Of a stretch of 64,000 nucleotides of DNA, positions 44,034 to 55,247 are shown piece after piece (the stretch's first letter is position 1; the number at the start of each line of letters is the position of its first letter). Source of the stretch: Cheiracanthium punctorium (taxonomy: Eukaryota; Arthropoda; Arachnida; Araneae; Cheiracanthiidae). The position numbers were made by a program, and so were the translations under genes. The stretch covers positions 62,001-126,000 of the forward strand of contig JAWZYV010014427.1 of the NCBI GenBank assembly GCA_038373885.1, written 5' to 3'. Under the pieces are notes generated by a model. That model was not told the DNA's origin. It did no database searches and saw only the letters and a program-made list of their open reading frames with translations.

Positions 44034-44429
44034 TTGACGAAGAGCCCTGTTTTGTTTGCCCCTGATTTATCTCGGGAATTTTTAGTGCAAACCGATGCGA
44101 CTTTAATATGTGCAGGTATCGTTCTAGCCCAAGTATTTGAGGGAGAAGAACATCCGATTGTGTACCTCAGTAAAAAATTCTCCAAGGCAGAACGGAATTA
44201 TAGTTCGATCGAGCGAGAATTGGCAGCTATAATTTATGGCGTAAAAAAATTGAATCATTATCTCCATGGGCAACCTTTTATTCTGCAAACGAATCATAAT
44301 CCCTTGTTTTACTTGAATAAATTGATAGGTACAAATTCCCGGTTAACCCGATGGGCTTTGTGTTTACAGCAGTACAATTTTAAAATTGTTCATAAGCCCG
44401 GGAGAGCATGGGAACGCGGATGCTCTTAG
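44034..44429 (+). pseudogene. G4 RNase H
   Basis: FLVQTDATLICAGIVLAQ (first Asp), YSSIERELAAIIYGVKKL (Glu) and LQTNHNPLFYL, where the usual Asp of TDHNPL is Asn. It ends LTRWALCLQQYNFKIVHKPG and then a degraded ADALSR-like segment. Between the RT active site and here (43730-44030) there are several stops, so the protein is broken. Confidence 0.85.
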
Positions 44430-44440
44430 CCGTGCCAATG

Positions 44441-44908
44441 ATTACGAATAAAAAAGAGAGAAAAACTCTTGTATGATTTCTATTTACAAATTGTATATAT
44501 TTCTATTAATTGTAGTTTGGAAAAGTATTAGCAGATGTGTATTTTTAATTAAGTGTAGCATTGAAGTGTTTAGAATCGTGTGAATTTCTTGTAGCAGCAT
44601 CACGCAATTTTTAAAGGTAATTTTTTCATTTATCGGAAGTTCAAGAACGTAAATTGTGCATCTTAAGATAAAAAAGGTTATTCTCTGATATTGTGGTGTT
44701 TAATAGTGTAATTAGGGGCTTGTGTGCCAAGTTTCCCTGTTTTGGTGGATGTCCAGCATGGTCTTCCAAAAAGACAAATTTTTTATTCCAGTGGTATCAA
44801 AAATCTCTACGGACGGGGAGGAGTTCTCCCATCGCCCCTTTAGTACACCTGCACGATGGAATGTGCAAACGGCGACAGAATGTCTGGAAGCCAGTGTTAA
44901 GGCCAGTG
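44441..44908. other. No recognisable feature
   Basis: AT-rich sequence after G4, possibly its 3' untranslated region. No purine tract or LTR start was identified. Confidence 0.35.
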
Positions 44909-44911
44909 TTA

Positions 44912-45461
44912 AGGCCTTGTTACACGAACGAATTTTCGTGCGATTTGTTTGCTGCAACCAGTTGCAGAAACCTCTTTCCAGGAAATTTCCCTCGGTTACC
45001 TAGGGAACAGTCAACTCCAACTTTTTCGTTCAGAGGCGAAAAAATCGCAGGTTGCTGGGAATCCAGCTAATCGTAGTACTTCCTATTTCTACGTCACAAC
45101 ACAAGATGGCGGAAGAGTCAGCGTCAGCCATACCGTTCGTAATGAAAGGGATGAGCTTGTGCGAAAACAAAATGTGCGTGAAATGGAATATCGACATGGA
45201 AATTGATTTGATTGAATAAAGTAAAAATAAATATCAATCCGATCCGAAGATACACGAGGTATAAGCAACCAACGATATGCTATTTCCAATTACATGCTCT
45301 AGCAACCGCCAATTCGGTGAATCTCTGACGTTTGTGAACATAGCAGGATTTGTTTACTATGGCAACCTGCGTGCTCAACTGGCCTGACTTGCAGGAATGA
45401 ATTGCAGTAACAGGTTTATGCAGCCAAAATTGCTCTAAATTTTGTCCGTGTAATAAGGCCT
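44912..45461 (+). mobile_element. PIF/Harbinger-type MITE
   Basis: 550 bp with ends AGGCCTTGTTACACG and CGTGTAATAAGGCCT, inverted repeats differing at one base, flanked by TTA (44909-44911 and 45462-45464), the 3-bp duplication of PIF/Harbinger. It holds a short frame starting ATGGCGGAAGAGTCAGCG at about 45105 that could be the first exon of the element's Myb-like protein, but it is too short to prove this. No transposase. Confidence 0.8.
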
Positions 45462-45464
45462 TTA

Positions 45465-46098
45465 GACTCCGGGCTTTCAGCTGAAAAGAGCGATTTTAAG
45501 CTTCCCTTTCAACGGGCCGAGGCACCTGCCCTAGTGACGTCAAAGTAAATCTGACCGGAAGGAAATCCACTCGAGATGCCGTGAAGTTTTTGCAGCGTAG
45601 GCCAATAATCTGGTCAGGAGGCAAGTTGACCCCCCCAGATGATGTAAAAAGCCCAAGGAGGGGGGGGGCACACCTTTGGACGGAGAGAAAAGGGCAGATG
45701 TCCTAGAATGCATGGAGATGGACTACGGTTTTAACTGAGAGAGGTTGTGCTCTCCGACAAGCGCCGACCACGAATATGACAATCATTTTTTTTTTTTCGA
45801 TTGGACTTCTGCACGATTGTTGTTGATTTAATGTGAATACCACACCAATGTTGAAAGAACTCTGATTGTCTGTACTTGACATGCTTTACATTATCTTATG
45901 AAATTGTTATTGTTTTTGTTAACTATTGATCGCTACCATCTTTTCATGATGTGAAACTGCTAGTGCTGCTGCTAGCAGTATCGACGACGTTACACCCTAC
46001 CAGGACTATATAAAATATATGTCCCCGACGTGCATCACCCGCTTCTTCCAGGAACACCCCCTTGCCGCGTACTGAAACGGGTAGATGGTTGAAGTGTG
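45465..46098. other. No recognisable gene
   Basis: More GC-rich than its surroundings, with G runs near 45659-45668 and a short T run at 45788. TATAAAATATATG near 46009 resembles a TATA box, but no transcript is evident. Confidence 0.35.
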
Positions 46099-46237
46099 AA
46101 GATCCAAGGTTCTGGTCTACCGCGCGGTTGTCGATCTAATGGTCGAGAAGTTTGGGCGGTTTTGTCCATATGTAACGTGAATAAGCGTTAGAACTCTTTA
46201 ATAAGTTCTCTGTCCGAGACATCTCTCCTAGGCAGAT

Positions 46238-47228
46238 CCCAGACAGCACAGCAAATTGCAAACTTGCAGCAAGCTTGATTCATCAAGTCAATAAACTTGA
46301 ATTAAGCTTGAAAATTTCAACCGTGTAAGCTTAATGCAAGCTTGAATCACGTGTTCAAGTTTACACTTGCCCAACTTGCATCAAGCTTGACATAGCAAGC
46401 TTAATTCAAACGTAAAAAAAATCTAAAAAAAATTTTCCTAAATACATGGGGCGCCGGTCGGCGAACGCGCCCCATACATTTTATTTTCCACGCATTTTCC
46501 CCGCTACGCTGAAACATCAAGTTATTTCAATCTGTTTCCGTCTAGCGTCCGCGACTGGGATCGATCTCGGGACCTAAGGTGTGGGAAGCCAGCGTCCTAA
46601 CCAACATGCCAATCTCACTGGATGTGACATGACTAAAATTTGAAGTGACTGTTACGGTTGTCACGCTGTTTTTTGACGAGATTGATCAGTATTGGCCGAT
46701 GCCGATCTGTTTCTTTTATTTTTCCATGGGATGAATCAAAATTAAAATAATGATATGTGTGATTTATAGATTCTACTAATAGGGAAATAAGCATAATATA
46801 AACTTAAAAGCAGCACACGTTTTAAAACTTTCAGTATCGCAACACTCATGTTGGGCAATATTGGCCAAAATAGAGACAAACGACTGATTTTGAAATCAAT
46901 TTTGTAATATATTTGTACTTAATTTTGAAGAATTTAAATATTTGGAAATATAGAATCTTTTTTTTCCAATTCTATGGTCAAGTACATTAATGACTGATGA
47001 TAAGTTATTTGTTATGTGGATGTGGCATTCCAAATCAAGCAGTAATCAAGTTATATTTAATCTTGACAGTTCAAATGATTTAAATTCGGCGGGAAAATAT
47101 TTGCTGACTCATATTTTGTAATCTCCAAGCTTGGTGAAAGCTTAAAATGAATTGAACTGTCAAGTTTGTATTAATACGTCAAATTCAAAGAAATGTAATG
47201 CTTGATTTAAGCTTATGTGCTGTCTGGG
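46238..47228 (+). mobile_element. CCCAG-family transposon, copy 3
   Basis: 991 bp, CCCAGACAGCACA to TGTGCTGTCTGGG, flanked by AT (46236-46237, 47229-47230). The duplicated locus at 49460-49475 reads GGCAGATAGCC with a single AT, the unoccupied target, which proves the 2-bp duplication and both ends. Its layout is as in copy 1, with CAAGCTTGA repeats and an antisense tRNA-like centre. Confidence 0.95.
46548..46628 (-). repeat. tRNA-like segment inside CCCAG copy 3
   Basis: On the minus strand: GGCATGTTGGTTAGGACGCT, GGCTTCCCACACC and GGTCCCGAGATCGATCCCAG. The T-arm/B-box match (GATCGATCCC) is better than in copy 1. The anticodon arm differs from that of copy 2. Confidence 0.5.
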
Positions 47229-47687
47229 ATAGCCTTCGAGTAGCTTTGCTTTAATCAGTATAACCTAACCTTTATAAAATACTACTTGTTGAGAAAAAAA
47301 ATTCTGTATACGTATTGCATTTGCACGTTAAAAAGGGAATTCCTATGTCAAAGTTACGGCTTGGGTTTCTGGCAATTGAATTCTTGGGCTTGTGGCAATG
47401 GGACGAAAATATTTAGAGAAAAACGCAAAATAATTCTTTTTTTTTTTTTTTCTAAAATGCTTCTGTTCATTTTATACTTATTTTACGATGCCGCTATAAA
47501 AATCGTAAAATACAAATAAATGAATAAAACCCGTCAACTCAGCAGCTTTAGCATTTGCTTTTTATTTGTATTTTCTCTATCTAATAATAAGCACACACGA
47601 GATTGTGCTTATATGTGTTAAATGTGCAGGGTGATTACCAAAAATGAACATCTCAACTTTGAAAGGCTCTATCTTCTAAACTAGGTA

Positions 47688-47874
47688 TGGACAACCTTTA
47701 ATAGGCTGCAGGCCGAAGTTTCGTATGCTAACGAAGTCGCGGGCCAAACTTCATTAAGTTGGTGAAATCGCGGGCCGTATAATTAGGATTTATATGGAAT
47801 TTGAAGGATTTATTATGGATTTTATACAGGGGTTCGATATGCTCCGCGGGCTGGAGGTTGCCCATATTGTTCTA
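47688..47874. mobile_element. hAT-like fragment with GCGGGCC ends
   Basis: TATGGACAACCT at the left and GGAGGTTGCCCATA at the right are inverted, and GCGGGCC phrases lie inside, as in hAT elements starting CAGGGGTGGGCAACCT. The outermost bases and an 8-bp duplication were not found, so it is probably truncated. The right part also exists in the second copy of the duplication. Confidence 0.4.
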
Positions 47875-48140
47875 AACAATGCAAAGTAGCGTTTCATTTC
47901 ACACCGTTTTGAATGAGAAGTTATGAAGTTCAATTAATGTTGAGTTTATTACTGTCTTTTTTTTTTATTTTACGCAAAGCATACTCCGATGATTCTCTTC
48001 AATAATACACGATAATAATCTTCAATAATGCACGAAAAAATAATTAAAAATATATAGACTTAAAAAAAAATTACCGTATATTCCGGCGTATAACACACAT
48101 CAATAAATTTAGGCTATGTCAAGCAATTTCTTTTATATTT

Positions 48141-49207
48141 CACTAGCTGAAGTACCCGTCGTTGACGGGTTAGTATTGAATGCAAATTTCCAAAAAGTAA
48201 GAAATTTCGTCAGCATTCTAGGAGTACACAGAATGGGTGTAGTATGTTGCGAAAGTAAAGAAAGCGAAGTTATAATTTTTATGTATTGTTAAAATATTAC
48301 AGGTTAGAGAGTAACTAAGTAATATCATTGTTGTTATCATTATCATTAAGTTGAGTGATATCCTGTCATGTCACCAAATTTCGTGTTATTCGTATTAGTC
48401 TTTATTAGGAGATGCTTGAAGAAATGTAAACGTATTTTGAGAGAATTTTCACAAAATCTCAAAATCTAATAAAAATGTTTAAAAAATTGGACACCTATAG
48501 TTTATGTTGAGCGACCAATCTATCATGTGACCAAATTTCATATCATTCGCTTTAGTCGTTATTACGTAATGCTTGAACAAAGATTCACTCAGTTTTAAAC
48601 GATTTTCGCAAAAGCTCGAAATCTGATCGATTTTTTTTTTTAATTAGATGCTTATAGTTTAAGGTGAGTGACCACCTATCATTTCACCAAATACCATTTT
48701 TTCACCTTTGCAGTTATTACGCGATGTACGAACACAAATTTACGCAGTTTGAAACGATTTTCGCAAAATCTCAAAATCAATCAGATTATTTTTTAAATCG
48801 GCGCTTATGTTTTAAGTTGAGTGACCACCAATCATGATACCAAATTTCATTTCAATTGCTTCAGTCGTTTATACGTGATGCTCGAAGACAAATTTACGCA
48901 GTTTGAAAGGATTTTCTCAAAATCTCAAAATCCAATCAAGCTTTTTTAAAAATTCGCCGCCTATGTTTTAAGTTGAGTGACCACCAATCTGACACCAAAT
49001 TTCATATAATTCACTTCAGTCGTTTTTACGTGATGCTTGAACAAAAAAAGCGTCAAGGACCGAACGAGAGACAGACAAACCTTTTTTTTTTTTTTTTTTT
49101 TTTTGAAGGTCGCACCGGATTCCCAGGTGCTTGAAACGGATAGAAATCGCAAAATTTTTGAATTCCAAGAAATGTACAGGCAAAAGTCTAATTTTATTTA
49201 TATAGAT
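48141..49207 (+). mobile_element. RTE-like insertion with internal tandem repeats
   Basis: CACTAGCTGAAGTACCCGTC at the left and TTTATTTATATAGAT at the right. The second copy of the duplicated region lacks it (TTTTATATTTTATATTCGG at 50271-50289), which fixes its limits. It contains about four and a half copies of a 155-bp repeat and a T run at 49082-49104. No reverse transcriptase. Similar starts occur at 3624, 6327 and 26247. Confidence 0.7.
48346..49060 (+). repeat. 155-bp tandem repeat
   Basis: Units begin at about 48346, 48503, 48663, 48816 and 48973. Each holds GTTGAGTGACCAC-like, CACCAAATTTCAT, a TTACGTGATGCTTGAA-like phrase, and AACGATTTTCGCAAAATCTC with AAAATC. Units differ by 15-30%, so the array is old or was mobilised already diverged. 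Confidence 0.8.
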
Positions 49208-50879
49208 ATTCGGTGTATAACATACACGAAATGAACCACGTACACGAAAAAAATGATGTAATTTTTCGCTGAAAATGCGTATTATACCCAGAGATATACG
49301 TTAATCTTACAGTGGAACTCTGGATGAAACACTGCAATAGAAGATCCGAGGTTCTGGTCTACCGCGCGGTTGTCGATCTAATGATTTAGAAGTTTGGGCG
49401 GTTTTCTCCAGATTAAGCATTAGAACTCTTTAAAAGTTCTCTGTCCGAAACATCTCTCCTAGGCAGATAGCCCTCGAGTAGCTTTGCTTTAATCAGTATA
49501 ACCTAACCTTTATAAAATAATACGTGTTGAGAAAAAAAAATTCTGTATACGTATTGCGTTTGCACATAAAAAAGGGAATTCCTCTGCCGAAGTTACGGCT
49601 TGGGTTTCTGACAATTGAATTCCTGGGCTTGTGGCAGTGGGACGAAAATATTTAGAGAAAAACGCAAAAGAATTCTTTTTTTTTCTAAAATGCTTCTGTT
49701 CATTTTATACTTATTTTACGATCCCGCTATAAAAATCGTAAAATACAAATAAATGAATAAAACCCGTCAACTCAGCAGCTTTAGCATTTGCTTTTTATTT
49801 GTATTTTCTCTATCTAATAATGACACGGATGTCGGAGGCGGGTGCCAAAGACTTCACTTAAAGTATGGTTGAAACTGCTGCGTGAGACGCGCCATCATAA
49901 TTGAGGGAGTATTGGATTAAATGGAATTTGAAGGGTTTATATGGATTTTATACAGGGGTTTGATATGTTCCGCGGGCTGGAGGTTGCCCATATTGTTCTA
50001 AACACTGCAAAGTAGCGTTTCATTTCACACGCATCGTTTTGAATGAGAAGTTATGAGGTTTAATTAATGTTGAGTTTATTACTTTTATTTATTTTGTTTT
50101 TTATTTTATTTTACGCAAAGCATACTCTGATTCTCTTCAATAATACACGATAATAATCTTCAATAATGCACGAATAAATAATTAAAAGTATATAGACTTA
50201 AAAAAAAAACTTTCCGTATATTCCGGCGTATAACACAAATCAATAAATTTAGGCTATGTCAAGCAATTTCTTTTATATTTTATATTCGGTATATAACCTA
50301 CACGAAATGAAACACGTACACGAAAACACGATGTAATTTTTTGCTGAACATGTCTATTATACCCAGAGATATACGCTAATCTAACAGTGGAACTCTGGAT
50401 GAAACACTGCAATTTAAATTTTTCGTTAACTTCCCAATCTGCAACTGGCATGAAACATATATATACAGGGTGAGTCGGTAAAAGCTAGCCAGAGGATGGC
50501 CAGTTATACGAAACAGCGTCTCATCTGAAACCGGTTCCGGTAAAGTCTCTGTGCCCCACTTGCATTCCCGCTCGCCGCACCGTACACGAAGTGCATTTCG
50601 TGGTTCGTATAACCAGCCATCCTCTCGGTCATCCACGAAAGAAGATGCCTTCAGAGGCCAGGACCGATCCTTTCATACCATTCATAACAGCATCTTTCGA
50701 CGTTCAAATTTCCATGTTCAACGCCACCTAGCAGCTCACCGTTTGCGTTCCGCCCATACTTTCTATGACGAAATTTCTCGTTTAGGTGCGTTCTATCACC
50801 CCACAAAGTTTGCGCCACTGTTTCAGACTCATCCTGCATATACACCGAAGAGCTATTACATTTTGACCGCCTACTCAAT

Positions 50880-51560
50880 AACGCATTGCCCCTCTTTTGA
50901 CCTTCCAAACAGCTGCAACTCGCCTGGGCATGGATGCCATGAGTTCTTGGTAGATACTGGAGACAGGTTGTACCTAGTATTTAAGCAGCGTTCACGCAGA
51001 TATTGGGACAGGGTGGTGTTTCAGCTCTGAGCTGCCGGGGAAAGGAGAACAAATATTTTCCCGGAAGACGGCGTACCCTGAAAGGACCATCGACGCGATG
51101 AAGGAGAAACCGGGATTCATCTGACCAGACAACTCTCTTCTACATATCTGTTGTCCAGTCTTGATGTTCCTGCGCCCACTGCAGACATAGTTGAGAATTA
51201 CGCTTGGTAAGCAGAAGCACACGAGTGGGACGTCTGCTCCGCAGTCCCATTTTCACAACAGTATCCGCTGAATTGTGTGTTCCGAAATGCTTGTACTTGG
51301 GCCTGCATTGCACTGGGCTGTGAGCTGAGCCACTGTCTGCCGCCGACTTTGCTGTACTATGCGAGGCAGTCTCCGCCGTCCCTATTCTTTGATGATGCGT
51401 AGACGCCCAACATCTTGGAGTCTACTGCTGATTTCATACTCATGAATCCACTTTTTATAAATGCTAATAACGGTACATCGCGAACATCCGATCCGACGTG
51501 CAATTTCGGAGGTACTCGTTCCGACTCATCGGGAAGATTGTAATAATCTGCCCTCTATCC
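50880..51560 (-). pseudogene. Tc1-like transposase relic
   Basis: Minus-strand pieces in order: KMGLRSRRPTRVLLLTKRN and LCLQWAQEHQDWTTDM, then KRVVWSDESRFLLHRVDG (the first catalytic Asp motif, near 51130), then after a gap YQELMASMPRRVAAVWKVKR, the typical C-terminal end (near 50930). The second Asp and the Glu region are deleted, and stops occur (for example between DM and KR). A different family from the two Tc1 copies above. Confidence 0.75.
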
Positions 51561-51626
51561 AATTAGCTTAGATCGCAAACTTAGACGCAAATAGCCTTTC
51601 CCATCACTAACAAACATAAATGCAAG

Positions 51627-51867
51627 AATTGAATCGGTGAGTGCAGAAACCACCTCAGTCACAAACAGGAAATGTTTTTCAGGAGAGAGAAAAAACTTCA
51701 TAAATTAGGTAATATTTGCATGACAGAAACATAAATGCATGTTATGACAGAGGAAAAAAATAAGTTTAAATATTTGAAAATTTGGAGGAGTTATGAAGTT
51801 TTTTCTCTCTCCTGAAAAAAATTTCCTTTTTGTGACTGAGGTGGTTTCTGCACTCACTGATTCAATT
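51627..51867. mobile_element. Hairpin MITE with 77-bp arms
   Basis: AATTGAATCGGTGAGTGCAG... at the left and its near-complement ending ...TGATTCAATT at the right. The arms run about 51627-51703 and 51791-51867 with roughly 90% pairing. The middle 87 bp is AT-rich. No clear target duplication; non-coding. Confidence 0.75.
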
Positions 51868-52017
51868 ATTCCTTAACTTCTTCTACAACATTTAATATCA
51901 TTTCCACTTAATTACGTGCTCTCTGTGTTATCCAGACGAATTCATTGAAAAATGTGGGGGTGGTCATAATGTAATGGCTCTTCGGTGTACATGTAATATC
52001 CTAGAGGACCACCTTGT

Positions 52018-52125
52018 ATATATATATATATATATATACATACATATAATATCCTAGAGAACTGTCTGAGCCTAAATACGGGTTAGGACACCTTAGAAAG
52101 ACCCTGTCGGCCTAGATCCCATGTG
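52018..52125 (+). repeat. TA microsatellite and SINE body fragment
   Basis: A TA run at about 52018-52037 is followed by GGGTTAGGACACCTTAGAAA and CCTAGATCCCATGTG (52081-52122). These match the body of the tRNA-headed SINE in the 2.7-kb units, in the opposite orientation. The tRNA head is absent. Confidence 0.55.
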
Positions 52126-53036
52126 CAGATAATTGGCTGTAATCCCACAACAACAAACTAGAAAAAAAATCATGAATCAATTACTAAAAAAAGTTCTAAT
52201 TTTAGGTTTTAATTTTTTAATTACTATTTTACTAAAATTCAAGACAAGCGAACAATTCATTGGATTTGTATTGATTACGTTAGTTTTTCAACAACTAATC
52301 AATAACTGTGAGATGTTAATATGTTTGAAGCTGCGTGTAGTTGTGTATAATTCAAGTTGAATATGGTTACTTATTGACCACATATCCGACAACGGTAGAG
52401 TCGGATATAGAACTTCAAATACTTCTCAATCCGCTTCCAAAATTAGATCTAGATTACTCAAGGCCGAAGCCAGAAAAAAAAATGAAAATGGGGGAGACAT
52501 GCAGCATTTCACTTCGGAAGGGGACAATGTTTTCACCATTGTTTGATCGTCAGAATCAACGTAAACAAGAAACTGCTAATGCATTGACTGAAATTTTTTG
52601 GGAGGGGGATCAAATCCCCATGATCCCTTGACTGCTGTCTTGAGATTAGGAGACAATTCATAGACTCGTTGTCCTTTTTACGTTCATCTTTTTTAGCAAC
52701 TAAGGAATAATTGTCAGGTATATTATTATGAACATTGTAACCATAATTTTCATACTTCAGTAAGTTATTATCTTAGTTATCGAGTAAAATTAATTTCTAT
52801 TATTATTAAGATTGAACTTCATAGTCCTCTAAATATCTTAATTTTTTTATACTTTTCTCTGTTCGCAGTTTTTAAATGAATCCTATGCTGAATGAAATGT
52901 AAGTCCCACGGTATTACTGAATCCTGTGGTCAGGGATGCAGTCCTAAAATAAGAAGTGACGGGGCTCTATAAATAAAGATCTTCGCATGCGAATTTTTTT
53001 AAGAAGGGGCTTGGCAAATGTTTTTTCCTAATAAAG
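52126..53036. other. No recognisable gene
   Basis: Two frames (52133-52360 and 52341-52631) have no family resemblance and no context. Sequence directly before G3. Confidence 0.4.
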
Positions 53037-53040
53037 GGTT

Positions 53041-53318
53041 TGTAGCGCGCCTCCTATATCATCTTTCTTTCATGCGACGCTCCCCCTGCCGGCGAGAGAA
53101 CGTTCGTTCATCTCTCTCTTCGCTCGCGTATTCGCGCGTAGCATCTACCGTACGTTCTGAGATAGTGATTATTCATTCTAAATGTAACTTGTGCGTTGTA
53201 ACCGTTGTTCTCGTTAGTAAAATGTGTTGTTGTCTCAAGTGGTCTGTTTTCATGGAATGATCTACGTCTTTTTCCCTTACGCCCCTGCTCTCTGCCCCAA
53301 AGCTAGCCGACCGGCACA
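53041..53318 (+). repeat. G3 5' LTR
   Basis: 278 bp, TGTAGCGCGCCTCCTATATC to CGACCGGCACA. The pair is at 58766-59042. Unusually GC-rich for the window, with CGCTCGCGTATTCGCGCG in U3. Confidence 0.95.
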
Positions 53319-53320
53319 AA

Positions 53321-53335
53321 TGGCGCCCAACCCGT
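53321..53335 (+). promoter_or_regulatory. G3 primer binding site
   Basis: TGGCGCCCAACCCGT starts 2 bp after the LTR, nearly the same as in G2. Confidence 0.85.
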
Positions 53336-54054
53336 GGCCCGAATGATGACAAAGGATATATCTGCAGATAAGTGATTTTTACTTTTGATCAAGCACTCAA
53401 GGAACTTTCTTAATTTTGTCATCCTGGCAAATATAAGAAAAATTTTGGTTTAGAATTCACCCTGAATTCAGTTCATTCTGATCATCCGGATCGAAGAAAA
53501 TACTTGTTTAGCTTTGTTTTGATCATCCAGATCAAATTTAATATACGTATGCCAGTTTCTTTGGTGCCTGAAGCTTGAAAATCTGAATAATTTTCATATC
53601 TGAATTCTAACTTTTGAAAAGAAAGGAAAACTATTTTTTCATCCTGAAAAAAGTTGTTCTCCAGAATTTCGTTCTCACACTAAGATAATAACAAGTGTAT
53701 ATTTCTGCTTTCAGTTCTCAGCAGACAGATGTGCTGACTTTTGACGCCGTTGCCGCTAATAAAGTTTTGTTTTGTCTTGAGCTGTAGACATTGTATAAGG
53801 TGAATCAGTGATCTCATTTTATTTTATTCTGTTGTTGTTTAAAAGAAGATAAACTTCATTTCATAGCTTAAAGCTTATTGCTTTAAAGAGAATCAAGGTT
53901 CTTATTTGAGTAGATTTATCTAGTAATTGAACTATACTTTAAATGGAATTGTTATTCATGTGCCGAAGTGTTTTCAAAAATTTTATTTTTGTTTAAATTA
54001 ATAAATTGGTATAAATACATTTAGAGAATATTTAGATATTATAAAAGTTGAATT

Positions 54055-55247
54055 ATGGTGTACCTTGCTAAAGGAAAGAAGCAAGATCTAGTTAATTTAG
54101 CCAGTGAGCTTAACATCGCAATTCAAGAGGATTACAAAATAATAGATTTAAAGAATGCAATTCTTAAAAGTGCAGGGTATGATGAAGAATTCACTAAAGA
54201 ATTGCTCGATAATTTGATAACTGAAAGGAAAGAAAATGAAGCGCGATTAATTCAAAAGGAAAACGATGACCGTATGTTTGAATTAGAGAAACTTAAGTTA
54301 CAAAATATAACCCATGCTACAGAAACAGAAACCGTTCTTACACCTAGTAATTCAGATGTATCTAAATTTGAAATTAAGGGGTTAATTCCTCAATTTGACC
54401 CAAAGGTAGATGACATTAGTACATTTTTAAACCTTTTTGAGAAACAATTGACTTTTTTAAAAATACCAGAATCAAAATGGGTAGTATACCTGATCGGGCT
54501 TTTACCTATTGAAATTTCAAAGTTAATTGCAATAGAATCGGATTCTCAGAATAACCCACAGGAGTATGCGGAAATAAAAAAGATTTTATTACGCCGATTC
54601 AAGATGAGTGCGGAAAAATTTAGACAATCCTTCGTCCAACACAGAAAAAGTCCAGACTCTACGTGGAGAGATTACTTCTATGACTTAAGAAATTTTTTTG
54701 AAGGTTGGCTCAATAAGCTGAATGTCACTACGCTTGATCAGTTGAAAGATCTAATAATTTCAGATCAAATAAAAAAGAAGTGTCCCTCTGATTACAAAGA
54801 ACATTTTTAGACCACTGGAGCGAGTGGAACGATCCAGTTTCTTTAGTTGATAAACTAGATTCTTACGAAGAAATTAGAAACCTAAAAGGTAGAAACACAA
54901 AACAAGAACAACATAAGGAAAATTCTAAGTACAAGTTCAGTAATGAATTTAAAAATTGTAAGAATGGTGTTAATCATAAATACTCAACAAATAGAACTGT
55001 TAGTAAAAATTATGAAAGACCTATTAGCTGCTATGGCTGTGGGAAACCGGGTTTCGTAAAGGCAAAATGTCCTACGTGTACACCAAACGCTAAAGTTGAT
55101 TCTGCCCAGGTTAGCTGCTTGAAATTTCAAACGTGTGCGATACAAGAACCCCAAGCAATGTTAATGAAGATTGAAGTAAATGGTATGTGGGGTCTAGCAT
55201 GTGCTGACACTGGGGCTAGCCACACTGTTGCTGGTGAAACCCTGTAA
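54055..55247 (+). pseudogene. G3 gag and start of protease
   Basis: Starts MVYLAKGKKQDLVNLASELN, the same opening as G1. A helical, Lys/Glu-rich segment is followed by IPQFDPKVDDISTFLNLFEK, a capsid-like region, and DLIISDQIKKKCP. A frameshift in a T run near 54806 splits it. The nucleocapsid motif is CYGCGKPGFVKAKCPTC (55029-55079), again with no His. The protease begins GLACADTGASHTVAGE (DTGAS at 55206-55220); TAA at 55245-55247 ends the frame. Confidence 0.85.

Larger units (their letters stand above)
42250..44440 (+). mobile_element. Gypsy fragment G4 with integrase before RT (Gmr1-like)
   Basis: Truncated at both ends with no LTRs seen. Coding order is integrase (C-terminal two thirds), reverse transcriptase, RNase H. 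This is the reverse of ordinary Gypsy order and matches Gmr1-type elements. It is related to but distinct from G1. Confidence 0.8.
46099..50410. repeat. Local segmental duplication
   Basis: Blocks at 46099-46236, 47229-47590, 47800-48140 and 49208-49337 reappear in order at 49344-49467, 49469-49830, 49915-50280 and 50281-50410. Shared markers include GGTTCTGGTCTACCGCGCGG and TTCCGGCGTATAACAC. The first copy carries CCCAG copy 3 and an RTE-like insertion that the second lacks, so the second copy is an empty site for both. Confidence 0.85.
50466..52019 (-). mobile_element. Degraded Tc1/mariner-like element
   Basis: Bounded by TACAGGGTGAGTCGG at the left and CACCTTGTA at the right, imperfect ends next to TA. 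The minus strand carries pieces of a transposase. A 241-bp hairpin MITE is inserted near the right end (51627-51867). A plus-strand frame of 159 codons here (50551-51030) is a shadow of the minus-strand relic. Confidence 0.6.

Noticed and set aside
50551..51030. 159-codon plus-strand frame
   Set aside because: It lies opposite recognisable minus-strand Tc1-like motifs (WSDESRF and SMPRRV nearby), so it is an antisense shadow.
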